Source: Nitrospira sp. (GTDB taxonomy: Bacteria; Nitrospirota; Nitrospiria; Nitrospirales; Nitrospiraceae). Taken from it: a DNA stretch of 64,000 nucleotides. Each line of letters begins with the position of its first letter. Position 1 is the stretch's first letter. Position numbers and translations under genes: made by a program. Positions 47,091-55,460 of the stretch are shown here, piece after piece. The stretch is taken from NCBI GenBank assembly GCA_018242765.1, contig JAFEBH010000013.1:1-64000 (forward strand). The letters are read 5' to 3'. The notes under the pieces were generated by a model. The model searched no databases, had not been told where the DNA came from, and saw nothing but the letters and a program-made list of their open reading frames with translations.

Positions 47091-47888
47091 TTACACCCAG
47101 TTGGTGGAATGGGTTCCGTGAGCCCGACGGTACAACAGCTCGAGACCCTGGAGGGTTAGGAATGGTTCAATATGCTGAATGGTTCTCGCTTCTGAGGCGA
47201 GAACCGGGGCTAATCCACCCGTCGCAATCACAAACGAGGAACGTCCCATTTCGGCTTCCATTCGTTGAATGAGAGTGTCCACCAGGCCAGCGTATCCAAA
47301 GATGAGTCCCGACTGAATGCTGCTGGCGGTATCGATCCCGATGACGGTTTTGGGGCGGGCAAGCTCCACCTTGCTCAGTTTGGCGGCTCGGCTAAAGAGG
47401 GCTTCAGCGGAAATCCCCAAGCCCGGCGCAATCACGCCTCCCAGGTATTCGCCGGATCCGCTGACGGCGCAAAAGGTCGTCGCAGTACCGAAGTCGACGA
47501 TGATGAGATCGCGGCGAAACTTCTCATAGCCGGCAACCGCATTGACAATCCGGTCGCTTCCGATCTCTTTCGGATTCAGGTATTTCAGGGTGAGCCCGGT
47601 CTCGAGATCAGATGACACAGTGATAGGCCTGCATCCAAAGGATGTTTCAATCATGAATTCAAATGTTTCCGTGAGGGCGGGCACGACACTGGAAATGATC
47701 GCACCGGTAATATGTTCAGGCACGCGGCCCTCTCGAGCCATGAGACTAAGGCAGAGGACGCCATACTCATCGGTCGTTCGTTTGGGGTCGGTGGCCAATC
47801 GCCAATGGTTGAGGAGCGTCGGCCCGTCAAAGATTCCGGCGACGATGTTGGTATTGCCGATATCGATCGCAAGCAGCATGGGATTCAT
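47091..47888 (-). CDS. coaX: Type III pantothenate kinase
   Basis: 265 residues. ASKHA fold with LLAIDIGNTNIVAGIFDG, LIVDFGTATTFCAVSGSGEY, GGVIAPGLGISAEALFSRAA and SGLIFGYAGLVD. CoaX starts coenzyme A synthesis, uses no CoA feedback and often lies beside birA, as here (24 bases). Confidence 0.95.
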   Translation of the reverse strand: MNPMLLAIDIGNTNIVAGIFDGPTLLNHWRLATDPKRTTDEYGVLCLSLMAREGRVPEHITGAIISSVVPALTETFEFMIETSFGCRPITVSSDLETGLTLKYLNPKEIGSDRIVNAVAGYEKFRRDLIIVDFGTATTFCAVSGSGEYLGGVIAPGLGISAEALFSRAAKLSKVELARPKTVIGIDTASSIQSGLIFGYAGLVDTLIQRMEAEMGRSSFVIATGGLAPVLASEARTIQHIEPFLTLQGLELLYRRAHGTHSTNWV

Positions 47889-47912
47889 TGTACTTCGGGA
47901 GGCCTGCTTTCG

Positions 47913-48752
47913 CTACTCTCTCAGATGAATTACATCGGCGGCATGAACTTCGATGAGAACGGGCGATTGTGCGCGAGGGGAAGTCGCGCGGGGACGGACT
48001 TGTAACGCACCGTCTGCGGAGAGCGTTTCTGCCGTCCCAAGGATCTGCTGATCGTTGGCGAACAAGATCTTCACCTGACGGCCCAGTGTGGCACAGCGAG
48101 CCATGTAGGCCTGCCGCAGTTGGGTGGGACCGTGGGACTGCAGTGTATCAAGACACTGTTCGAGCTCCCACAAGAGTTGCGCGAGGAGTCGATTCCGATC
48201 GATCGGTTGTGGAGCGGCCTCAATGAGTGAAGCGGCAGTCGGACGGAGGTCTTCCGGAAAGGCCTGAGGTGTGATGTTGACGTTCAGTCCGATTCCGATA
48301 ATCACGGTCGGTTTGTCGGGCGTCGTCAGGGTGCTTTCGCAGAGAATGCCACCGACCTTGCGGTCCTGAAGGAGGAGGTCATTGGGCCATTTCAGGGCGA
48401 GCGATACAGCGGCAACCTGGTGGGCTGCCTCAGTGACAGCCAGCGCCGTGACCAGCGGGATCCAGGATAACCATTGTGCGAGGGGGAGAATCTGGCTCTT
48501 CCCACGAACAAGGATGGAGCAATAGATATTGAATCCAGGGGGGGAGAACCAGGCGCGCCCATGTCGGCCATAACCGCCCGATTGATGTTCGGCGACTATG
48601 AGTGTACCGTGCGCGGCGCCTTGTTGTGCGAGCGAGCAGGCCTCTCGATTGGTTGAGGGGAGATCTTGGTAGAGATAGAGGGTCTGTCCCAGCGCCTTGG
48701 TGGCAAGGGTGCTACGAATCGCGTCGATATTGAGTGGAGCAGAGGACACCAT
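47913..48752 (-). CDS. birA: Biotin--[acetyl-CoA-carboxylase] ligase
   Basis: 279 residues. Catalytic domain with GYGRHGRAWFSPPGFNIYCS (the GRGRxG loop in variant form) and LKWPNDLLLQDRKVGGILCE; C-terminal SH3-like domain. No N-terminal winged HTH is visible, so it is a monofunctional ligase, not the repressor form. It attaches biotin to the carboxylase carrier. Three bases separate it from nadC. Confidence 0.93.
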   Translation of the reverse strand: MVSSAPLNIDAIRSTLATKALGQTLYLYQDLPSTNREACSLAQQGAAHGTLIVAEHQSGGYGRHGRAWFSPPGFNIYCSILVRGKSQILPLAQWLSWIPLVTALAVTEAAHQVAAVSLALKWPNDLLLQDRKVGGILCESTLTTPDKPTVIIGIGLNVNITPQAFPEDLRPTAASLIEAAPQPIDRNRLLAQLLWELEQCLDTLQSHGPTQLRQAYMARCATLGRQVKILFANDQQILGTAETLSADGALQVRPRATSPRAQSPVLIEVHAADVIHLRE

Positions 48753-48755
48753 GGG

Positions 48756-49637
48756 CTAACGATGCGGGCGTTTTGCAGGTCGAGCCACTGTCATGACAAG
48801 ACTGACCGTAGCGGCCGGAGCAGAATGGGTCAAGGTACCGATGGAAATTCGGTCGGCCCCTGCTGCCGCCATGGCGCGGACAGTTCGCAGCGTGATCCCG
48901 CCTGATACTTCCACCAGAGCTCGCTTCTTGATGAGTGCCACGGCGCGTCGCACCATGCGGGAAGTCATATTGTCCAGCAAAATCACATCAGGCTTTCCCT
49001 CAAGGGCTTGCCGGACCTCGGAGAGGGTTTCCACTTCGACGATGATCGGGAGCGTGGGCGATCGATGTTTCTGTGCAAGCCGACAGGCCTTCTCCACTGG
49101 TCGTCGATGCTCTTGAAGAAGGACCAGATGGTTGTCCTTGATCAGAATGCCATCGCTCAAGGAGTGCCGGTGATTCGTTCCTCCGCCGAGTGCCACGGCC
49201 CATTTCTGAAGTGTTCTCCAACCGGGAAGCGTTTTTCTGGTATCCAGGATGCTGACAGGGTAGCCACGTACTGCTCGACAGAACTGCTGCGTGATGGTGG
49301 CGATCCCCGAGAGGTGCTGAAGGAAGTTTAGGGCAACCCGTTCGGCTTGCAAGATGGATCGCCCATCGCCTTCGATCTGAAGCAGCCGCTCTCCGTTCTT
49401 TGCTCGGTCCCCGTCCCGCTTGGAGACGGAGAGTCGTAGCGAAGGATCGACCATGAGAAAGGTCTGGACTGCTGCGGCCATTCCGGCAACGACCAAGGGC
49501 TGTTGTGCGATGATTGTGGCCTGGGCTGGGATCGGAACGGAAAAGAGCGCAGCAGTGGTGGCGTCTCCCTGAGCAAGATCCTCCTCGAGCCCCCGGCGCA
49601 CGGCCCGTCGAATTTCTGCAGCAGGGAGCGTGGTCAT
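48756..49637 (-). CDS. nadC: Nicotinate-nucleotide pyrophosphorylase (carboxylating)
   Basis: 293 residues. Quinolinate phosphoribosyltransferase with LNFLQHLSGIATITQQFCRA, DTRKTLPGWRTLQKWAVALG, GGTNHRHSLSDGILIKDNHL, IIVEVETLSEVRQAL and VSGGITLRTVRAM. Converts quinolinate to NaMN in NAD synthesis. Three bases after valS, which suggests a shared transcript. Confidence 0.95.
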   Translation of the reverse strand: MTTLPAAEIRRAVRRGLEEDLAQGDATTAALFSVPIPAQATIIAQQPLVVAGMAAAVQTFLMVDPSLRLSVSKRDGDRAKNGERLLQIEGDGRSILQAERVALNFLQHLSGIATITQQFCRAVRGYPVSILDTRKTLPGWRTLQKWAVALGGGTNHRHSLSDGILIKDNHLVLLQEHRRPVEKACRLAQKHRSPTLPIIVEVETLSEVRQALEGKPDVILLDNMTSRMVRRAVALIKKRALVEVSGGITLRTVRAMAAAGADRISIGTLTHSAPAATVSLVMTVARPAKRPHR

Positions 49638-49640
49638 CGG

Positions 49641-52382
49641 TCAGGTTTCGAGCATTGCGCGGAGCTGCTCTTGGCTGTCGGCCAGTAAGGTCCGATCACG
49701 AGAGAGAGTCCGCACCCGGTCTTGATGTTCGGCGATCACGTCTGGCGGTGCTTTCGACGTGAATTCCACGTTTTTCAACTTCCCGCCGATTCGTTGTAGT
49801 TCCTTGTCGGTCTCCGCAATTTCTTTTTCCAAACGCTCGATTGCTTTCTGCAGGTCCACGTCCTCTGCCACGGGGATCCCCACCGAGAGGCCTTCTGCGA
49901 TGAGTCGCAGCAATCTAGTCGTCGGCCAATCTTGTGGTCGGCTGACGTTGGCACGACTCCGACTCAGGTGGGTTACGTGTTGCTGCAGCTGGCCGAGGAG
50001 CTGTTGACTGCGAGGAGCATCATGCCCGACATGAATTGCAATCTGTTGACCCGGTAGATAATTCAAGAGGACCCGGCCGGTCCGGACGAGTCCCACCGTC
50101 TGTTCCAACAAGGCGAAGTGCTGCTCGACCTCAGACGCGGTCCATGTGCCGTCAACGACCGGATAGGTCTGTACAACAATACTGTCTCCTTGGTGAGGAA
50201 GTGTTTGCCAAATCTCTTCCGTGATGAAAGGCATGAATGGGTGGAGTAGTCGCATGGTGGTTTCGAGCGTCTCCACGAGCGTGTGTCGCGTGCCGGCTCC
50301 ATCTGGGTGTTCGGGCGTTTGCAGCACCGGTTTGATCAGCTCCAAATACCAGTCGCAGTATTCATGCCAGATGAATTGATAGAGCGCGGTTGCGGCCCGG
50401 TCAAAGCGGTAGGCTTCCAACTCCGTCGTGACTACGTGAATGGTATGGGCCAGCCGGCTCAGGATCCATTGGTCGGGGAATGTCCGTTCCGCCGGCGGCA
50501 GGGTGGCCCGTGGACCCTCGAGGTACATCAAGGCGAATCGCGCGACGTTCCAAATTTTATTGGCGAAGTTGCGATACCCCTCAATCCGCTCTTCTGCCAA
50601 TTTCACGTCCCGTCCGGGCGAGGCCATTGAAGCCAAGGTAAATCGGAGCGCATCGGTTCCGAATTCACTCATGACATGAAGCGGGTCAATGACGTTCCCC
50701 TTCGACTTGCTCATTTTTTTGCCGTCGGCGTCGCGGACGAGGGCATGGATGTAGACGTCTTTGAAGGGGACATCCCCCATGAACTTGAGGCCCATCATGA
50801 TCATGCGTGCAACCCAGAAGAACAAGATGTCGAGTCCTGTGACCAGCGTGGACGTCGGGTAATAGGTTTTGAGTTCCTGCGTGTGGTCCGGCCATCCCAA
50901 TGTTGAAAAGGGCCAGAGTGCGGAAGAAAACCACGTATCAAGGACATCGGGGTCTCGATGGAGATCGGTCCCGCCGCATGACGGGCAATTCGCCGGTGTC
51001 GTCTTCGAGACGATAGGGGAGGCTCCCGACAAGATAGCCGTTCGGCTCTCACGTCTGATCACCTGCTTGGCATTGCACGACACACAGTACCAGGCTGGAA
51101 TTTGATGGCCCCACCAGATCTGGCGAGAGATGCACCAGTCCTTAATGTCGCGCATCCAGCCCAGGTAATTATTCGTCCAGCCTTCCGGAATGATGCGAAT
51201 ACGACCCTCTTCAACCGCGGTGATGGCTGGTTCAGCCAGTGGCTTGATCTTGACGAACCACTGTGGCGACAGATAAGGCTCGACCACGGTCTTGCATCGG
51301 TAACACTTCCCCACGGCCATTTTATGGTCTTCGACCTTGACCAGGTGTCCACGCTCCTTCAGCAGTGCCTCAACCTTGGGCCTGGCCTTCGAGACGGGCA
51401 AACCCTGCAACTGGTCGATGAGGGCAGACTCCACCACCGCCTGGCGCATACCGGACGCATCGAGTAGGGCGTGATGGTCGAGGATCGCAAGTCGCGGAAG
51501 CGCATGTCGTTCTCCTGCCTCGTAGTCGTTGAAATCGTGTGCGGGGGTAATTTTGACGGCACCGGTGCCGAACTCACGATCGACGAGGAGTGCGTCCCCG
51601 ACAATGGGAATTGTTCGGTCTGTAAGGGGGAGGCGAACTTGTTTGCCGATGAGGTGCTTGAAGCGTTCGTCGTCGGGATGGACCGCGATAGCGGTGTCAC
51701 CGAGCATTGTTTCAGGTCTGGTTGTGGCGACGGTCAGACGAAGAGTGGGATTCTCGGCGAGCGGGTAGTCGATAGAATAGAGCTTTCCCTTCGTCTCTTC
51801 GTGTTCGACTTCAATGTCTGACAGTGCGGTGAGGCAACGTGGACACCAATTGATCAGCCGTTCGCCTCGATAGATCAGCCCATCTTCATAGAGTCGGACG
51901 AACACTTCGAGCACAGCTTTGGACAATCCTTCGTCCATCGTAAACCGGAGGCGGTCCCAGTCGCAGGATTCTCCAAGCTGTTTTTGCTGGCTGATGATGG
52001 TATTCCCCGACGTCGCCTTCCACTGCCAGACGCGCTCGACGAATTGGTCGCGTCCAAGCGACTCTCTGGAAAGGCCTTCGACCATCAGCTGTTTCTCAAC
52101 GACATTCTGTGTCGCAATCCCGGCATGGTCGGTTCCTGGAAGCCACAGCGTGTTGCGTCCCTGCATGCGTCGCCAGCGAATCAGGATGTCTTGGAGAGAA
52201 TGGTTCAGGGCATGGCCGACGTGGAGCGACCCCGTGACATTCGGCGGGGGAATGACAATGCAATAGGGCTGTCCCGGCTGCTGGGGTGAGGCATGGAAAT
52301 AGCGGCGGGTCAGCCATTCGCGCGACCATCGTGTTTCGACTGCTTTCGGATCGTAGGTTTTTTCGAGCTGAGATGAAGCCAT
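49641..52382 (-). CDS. valS: Valyl-tRNA synthetase
   Basis: 913 residues from the ATG at 52382; the frame opens at 52421, adding 13 residues of unlikely sequence. HIGH motif PPPNVTGSLHVGHALNHS, editing insert (TTRPETMLGDTAIAVHP), KMSKS in KKMSKSKGNVIDP, anticodon domain, and a C-terminal coiled coil (AIERLEKEIAETDKELQRIG). First of the long minus-strand run. Confidence 0.97.
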   Translation of the reverse strand: MASSQLEKTYDPKAVETRWSREWLTRRYFHASPQQPGQPYCIVIPPPNVTGSLHVGHALNHSLQDILIRWRRMQGRNTLWLPGTDHAGIATQNVVEKQLMVEGLSRESLGRDQFVERVWQWKATSGNTIISQQKQLGESCDWDRLRFTMDEGLSKAVLEVFVRLYEDGLIYRGERLINWCPRCLTALSDIEVEHEETKGKLYSIDYPLAENPTLRLTVATTRPETMLGDTAIAVHPDDERFKHLIGKQVRLPLTDRTIPIVGDALLVDREFGTGAVKITPAHDFNDYEAGERHALPRLAILDHHALLDASGMRQAVVESALIDQLQGLPVSKARPKVEALLKERGHLVKVEDHKMAVGKCYRCKTVVEPYLSPQWFVKIKPLAEPAITAVEEGRIRIIPEGWTNNYLGWMRDIKDWCISRQIWWGHQIPAWYCVSCNAKQVIRRESRTAILSGASPIVSKTTPANCPSCGGTDLHRDPDVLDTWFSSALWPFSTLGWPDHTQELKTYYPTSTLVTGLDILFFWVARMIMMGLKFMGDVPFKDVYIHALVRDADGKKMSKSKGNVIDPLHVMSEFGTDALRFTLASMASPGRDVKLAEERIEGYRNFANKIWNVARFALMYLEGPRATLPPAERTFPDQWILSRLAHTIHVVTTELEAYRFDRAATALYQFIWHEYCDWYLELIKPVLQTPEHPDGAGTRHTLVETLETTMRLLHPFMPFITEEIWQTLPHQGDSIVVQTYPVVDGTWTASEVEQHFALLEQTVGLVRTGRVLLNYLPGQQIAIHVGHDAPRSQQLLGQLQQHVTHLSRSRANVSRPQDWPTTRLLRLIAEGLSVGIPVAEDVDLQKAIERLEKEIAETDKELQRIGGKLKNVEFTSKAPPDVIAEHQDRVRTLSRDRTLLADSQEQLRAMLET

Positions 52383-52456
52383 AAGTGTTGTATCCAAATT
52401 GTGCGGGCGGCATCTTAGCATGTCTGTGCGGCGGAGAACATGGTGTGAGTCTCAGC

Positions 52457-52485
52457 TTGTGGCCTGGTGTGGCATATGCTATACA
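52457..52485 (+). promoter_or_regulatory. Predicted promoter of the small basic protein gene
   Basis: TTGTGG (52457-52462) and TATACA (52480-52485) with a 17-base spacer, 43 bases before the ATG at 52528. Good sigma70 geometry; partial match at -35. The region is divergent from valS. Confidence 0.45.
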
Positions 52486-52527
52486 GTCGCGCACCGACGT
52501 GATCACACATTTACTGTAGGGAGGACC

Positions 52528-52641
52528 ATGGCACGAGGTCGTGAAAAGGATCGGAAAACACGGAAGAAGCACCGGAAGAATGTGAAGCGAGTGAAGGCCT
52601 TGGCAAAAGCTCGCCGAGGAAAGAAGGGAAAGAAAAGTTAG
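52528..52641 (+). CDS. Very basic 37-residue protein (AURKAIP1/COX24- or ribosomal-like)
   Basis: 37 residues, over 60% Lys/Arg: MARGREKDRKTRKKHRKNVK then VKALAKARRGKKGKKS. GGGAGGACC precedes the ATG. The KKHRK pattern resembles the small AURKAIP1/COX24 (bacterial bTHX-like) ribosome-associated proteins; this is resemblance only. Longer upstream in-frame starts would lack a ribosome site. Its end overlaps the convergent response-regulator stop by four bases. Confidence 0.72.
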   Translation: MARGREKDRKTRKKHRKNVKRVKALAKARRGKKGKKS

Positions 52642-53783
52642 ATTTTTGAGGAGCGGGGAGGTTCTTCGGTCTCGGTCAACCGTTTGATTTCTGCTTTGAC
52701 CTGCTGTTCAGCGACGTCAGGGACGATGCGTTGAACAGCCTGTTCGACGGCGGAGGCAACCGTGGCTTTGACCGCGCCCTCGACCAGGAGTGGAGTTTGC
52801 TTTACCACTTCCTGATGCAGTGCATCGGTGACCAGCTGATTAATCGTTCCTACCTGTTCCCGCACGACGGCGGGTAAATCCTGGTGAATGACGGATTCGA
52901 CCTGCTCTCGGACCAACTGCGTGAGAGGCTCCGCGAGGGGAGGCTTCAGCAGGTCCGAAACGGCTTGTCGAATGCTTGTCTCGTTGCTCGGGAGTTCTTT
53001 CCGGATCAGCGACGGCAAGGCCTCAGCGACGAGCGGTTGAATGACCGTGGTGAGATATTCCCGAGACAGAATGTTGCCTAACTGGGTCTGGATCTCTTTC
53101 TGCACGAGTGGCCGAATCTGCGTTCCCCATTGGTCAGTGATCATCTGTGGAAGTAGCCCGCCCAGGTTCTGCTCACTTCGCTTGGTCATTGCCTGTACCA
53201 ACTGGTCCACGAGGCTCCTCATGACATCGTCAGAAGCCGTAGGGGTGATCGGTGAAATTGGTGCGGCAGTGTGAGGGCCGATAGGCGGGTTCAGTGGCTC
53301 CTCCAACCCAGTGAGAACGGATACCTGATCAGTTGCCTCGTCGTCGGATTCGGTTCCAGTCGAGGTCGGGGGCCAGGCGCGTCGCTTCAGGCCCGTACCG
53401 GTTGCGGTACTCGCCTGTTTCTGTTGAAGAGACTTCAGCACGGTGAGCAATTCTTCCGTGTGGAACGGTTTCTTCAGGAATGCCTTGACGCCTAATGTGC
53501 GGAGAAGGTTTTCATCTGGGTGATCAGCCGGATTCACCAAAGAGATGAGAGATGTCTCGGCGAGATTGTCCAGTTTGTTGATCTCCTTACAAAATCCTGA
53601 AAAGGTCATGTTGTCGAGTTGGTAGTCAGCGATGATCAAGGACGGTGCACTTCGTCGAGCGGCCTCGAGTGCGGTTGGGCCGTCCTGAAACCCAAGGACC
53701 TCAAACCCTTCCGGAGTGGAGATTTGTTCGACCAGTCGTCTGACGGCGGGGCTGCTATCTACGACAAAAATCGGCGAAGTCAT
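52638..53783 (-). CDS. Response regulator with long helical C-terminal tail
   Basis: 381 residues. Receiver domain 1-120: Asp53 phospho-acceptor (IIADYQLD), Ser81, Lys105 (FLKKPF), and only one acidic residue (Asp9) where two are usual. After a Ser/Thr/Pro linker (about 125-175), residues 180-375 are amphipathic helices with recurring (L/V)-x-x-(L/V)-(V/I)-x-(E/K)-x-(L/V). The end (VPDVAEQQVKAEIKRLT) recalls the W-x-x-VPDLAE-type helices in deltaproteobacterial regulators, from memory. No output enzyme or HTH, so it likely works by protein contacts. The partner kinase is not nearby. Confidence 0.82.
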   Translation of the reverse strand: MTSPIFVVDSSPAVRRLVEQISTPEGFEVLGFQDGPTALEAARRSAPSLIIADYQLDNMTFSGFCKEINKLDNLAETSLISLVNPADHPDENLLRTLGVKAFLKKPFHTEELLTVLKSLQQKQASTATGTGLKRRAWPPTSTGTESDDEATDQVSVLTGLEEPLNPPIGPHTAAPISPITPTASDDVMRSLVDQLVQAMTKRSEQNLGGLLPQMITDQWGTQIRPLVQKEIQTQLGNILSREYLTTVIQPLVAEALPSLIRKELPSNETSIRQAVSDLLKPPLAEPLTQLVREQVESVIHQDLPAVVREQVGTINQLVTDALHQEVVKQTPLLVEGAVKATVASAVEQAVQRIVPDVAEQQVKAEIKRLTETEEPPRSSKI

Positions 53784-53928
53784 GTGACGCGCTCCATCTT
53801 TTTAGAGTTTCTTCGAAGCTAGCAAGGGGGGTATGCTTTGTCAAGAAAACCAGCAAATAGATGGGTGAGTTGACGATGCCGTTCGGCATGCGACCCCGCG
53901 GGCAATTTAAATATGTGGGAGTCTCACA

Positions 53929-54651
53929 ATGAGTGCCTCGATACGTGTCGTGTTTTTCGATGCGGCCGATACCCTCTTTCACGTGCAAGGGTCAGTCGGT
54001 GAGATCTATCTGCAGCATGCGGTCAAGTTTGGATTTTTACAGAAATCGGACTCGCTCGCCGCGATCACCCAGGCGTTTCGCCGAGCCTTTCGCGAAGCTC
54101 CGCCACCGGTGTTTGCCACGATGGATCCGGTACGGCTCAAGCAGAGTGAACGATTGTGGTGGTTCGATATCGTCCACAACGTCTTTTATCGAGTCGGCAT
54201 GTTTGAGCGGTTCGACGAGTTTTTCGATCACGTGTTTCGTGTCTTTGAAGATCACGGATCCTGGCGCTTGTTCCCTGAGACGATGTCGACTCTGGTTCGG
54301 CTGAAAGCTCAGGGGTTGGAATTGGGGATTATTTCCAATTTTGATTCCCGGCTTTTTGGCGTGTTGCGGGGACTCGGCATCGCTGAAGCCTTCGATACCG
54401 TGACGATCTCGAGTTTGGCCCAAGCAGTGAAACCGGCGCCACAGATTTTTCTCAGTGCGTTGGAAAAACATGCCGTGGATCCGGAAGAGGCGTTGCATGT
54501 CGGCGATAGCCTTCGAGAGGATGTGGAGGGTGGACGGAAGGCCGGACTGCACGTTGCCCTGATTGACCGTGAGGGGAATGAACAACCGGGTGACGTTCTA
54601 CGTATCAGGAGTCTGGATGAGCTATTCCCCTTGCTACATCGGATCGAGTAG
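53929..54651 (+). CDS. HAD-family hydrolase
   Basis: 240 residues. HAD motif I FFDAADTLF (9-17), where the second catalytic Asp site is Ala-Asp (DAADT), as in the HDHD3/REG-2-like subgroup; motif II GIISNFD (near 133), motif III Lys in AVKPAPQIF, motif IV HVGDSLREDVEGGRKAGLHV. Helical cap 1 between I and II. Probably a phosphatase of unknown substrate. It converges on the sirtuin gene with an 18-base overlap. Confidence 0.86.
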   Translation: MSASIRVVFFDAADTLFHVQGSVGEIYLQHAVKFGFLQKSDSLAAITQAFRRAFREAPPPVFATMDPVRLKQSERLWWFDIVHNVFYRVGMFERFDEFFDHVFRVFEDHGSWRLFPETMSTLVRLKAQGLELGIISNFDSRLFGVLRGLGIAEAFDTVTISSLAQAVKPAPQIFLSALEKHAVDPEEALHVGDSLREDVEGGRKAGLHVALIDREGNEQPGDVLRIRSLDELFPLLHRIE

Positions 54652-55368
54652 GAGTGGGACAAGGTCTTTGGCACGACCGTGCAGGGAAACATCGACCAGC
54701 GATGACTGTGGTGTGGGGTCTAGATTGATTTCGGCGACGAATGCGCTGGTTTCTTTGGCGACAGCAGCGAAGCCGGCGGCTGGGTAGACAACGCCGGATG
54801 TGCCGATGACGAGCAGAAGATCGCAGCTTCTCAGGGCCGTGGAGCATTGCCGGAGATCCGTAGTGAGTAAGGACTCCCCGAACCAGACGATATGGGGACG
54901 CAGTAGAGACCCACAATGGCGACAGGTCGGTGGGATGGAGATCGGAACGTCACGGTTTTCGTCCACCACGTTGCAGCCGATGCAGCGGACTTTCCAGATA
55001 TTGCCGTGAATCTCCGAGAGATTCCGTGAACCGGCATCTCGATGCAACCCATCGACGTTTTGCGTAATCAACCAAAAGGCCGGAGCGCGACGCTCTAATT
55101 CTACGATTGCCAGGTGGACCGCATTCGGCTGTTTGGTCGCGATCAGCTCACGTCGCCAGTTGTACCATTCCCACACCAGTCGCGGGTCGCGCTCAAAGGC
55201 TTCCGGCGTGGCGAGATCTTCTGCCCGGTAGCTGCGCCACAATCCGTCCTCGCCGCGAAAGGTCGGCACACCGCTGTCTGCTGAAATCCCTGCACCGGTC
55301 AGCACGGTGATATTCCGGGCAGCGGCGAGGTGTTGTCTCACAAGCCCGAAATTAGAACCAAGTGGCAT
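54634..55368 (-). CDS. Sir2-family NAD-dependent protein deacylase
   Basis: 244 residues from the ATG at 55368; the frame opens 49 residues earlier in low-quality sequence. NAD site TGAGISADSGVPTFRGEDG, TQNVDGLHRDAGS, catalytic His in EIHGNIW, zinc ligands CxxC (CIGC, CRHC), and VIGTSGVVYPAAGF. A Tyr-x-x-Arg (WYNWRRE) at the position of the CobB/SIRT5 acyl-carboxylate pocket suggests desuccinylase/deacetylase activity, inferred by analogy. It has a weak GAGGAG upstream. Divergent from the PanE-fusion gene. Confidence 0.9.
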   Translation of the reverse strand: MPLGSNFGLVRQHLAAARNITVLTGAGISADSGVPTFRGEDGLWRSYRAEDLATPEAFERDPRLVWEWYNWRRELIATKQPNAVHLAIVELERRAPAFWLITQNVDGLHRDAGSRNLSEIHGNIWKVRCIGCNVVDENRDVPISIPPTCRHCGSLLRPHIVWFGESLLTTDLRQCSTALRSCDLLLVIGTSGVVYPAAGFAAVAKETSAFVAEINLDPTPQSSLVDVSLHGRAKDLVPLLLDPM

Positions 55369-55460
55369 GATCTGTCCGGTCTCCTCTGGGCGGGCTGCGT
55401 CTCTGTGCAACCGCATGCTATAGTACGCTGCATTTTTTCTGCAACCAGAAGGATGACGGC

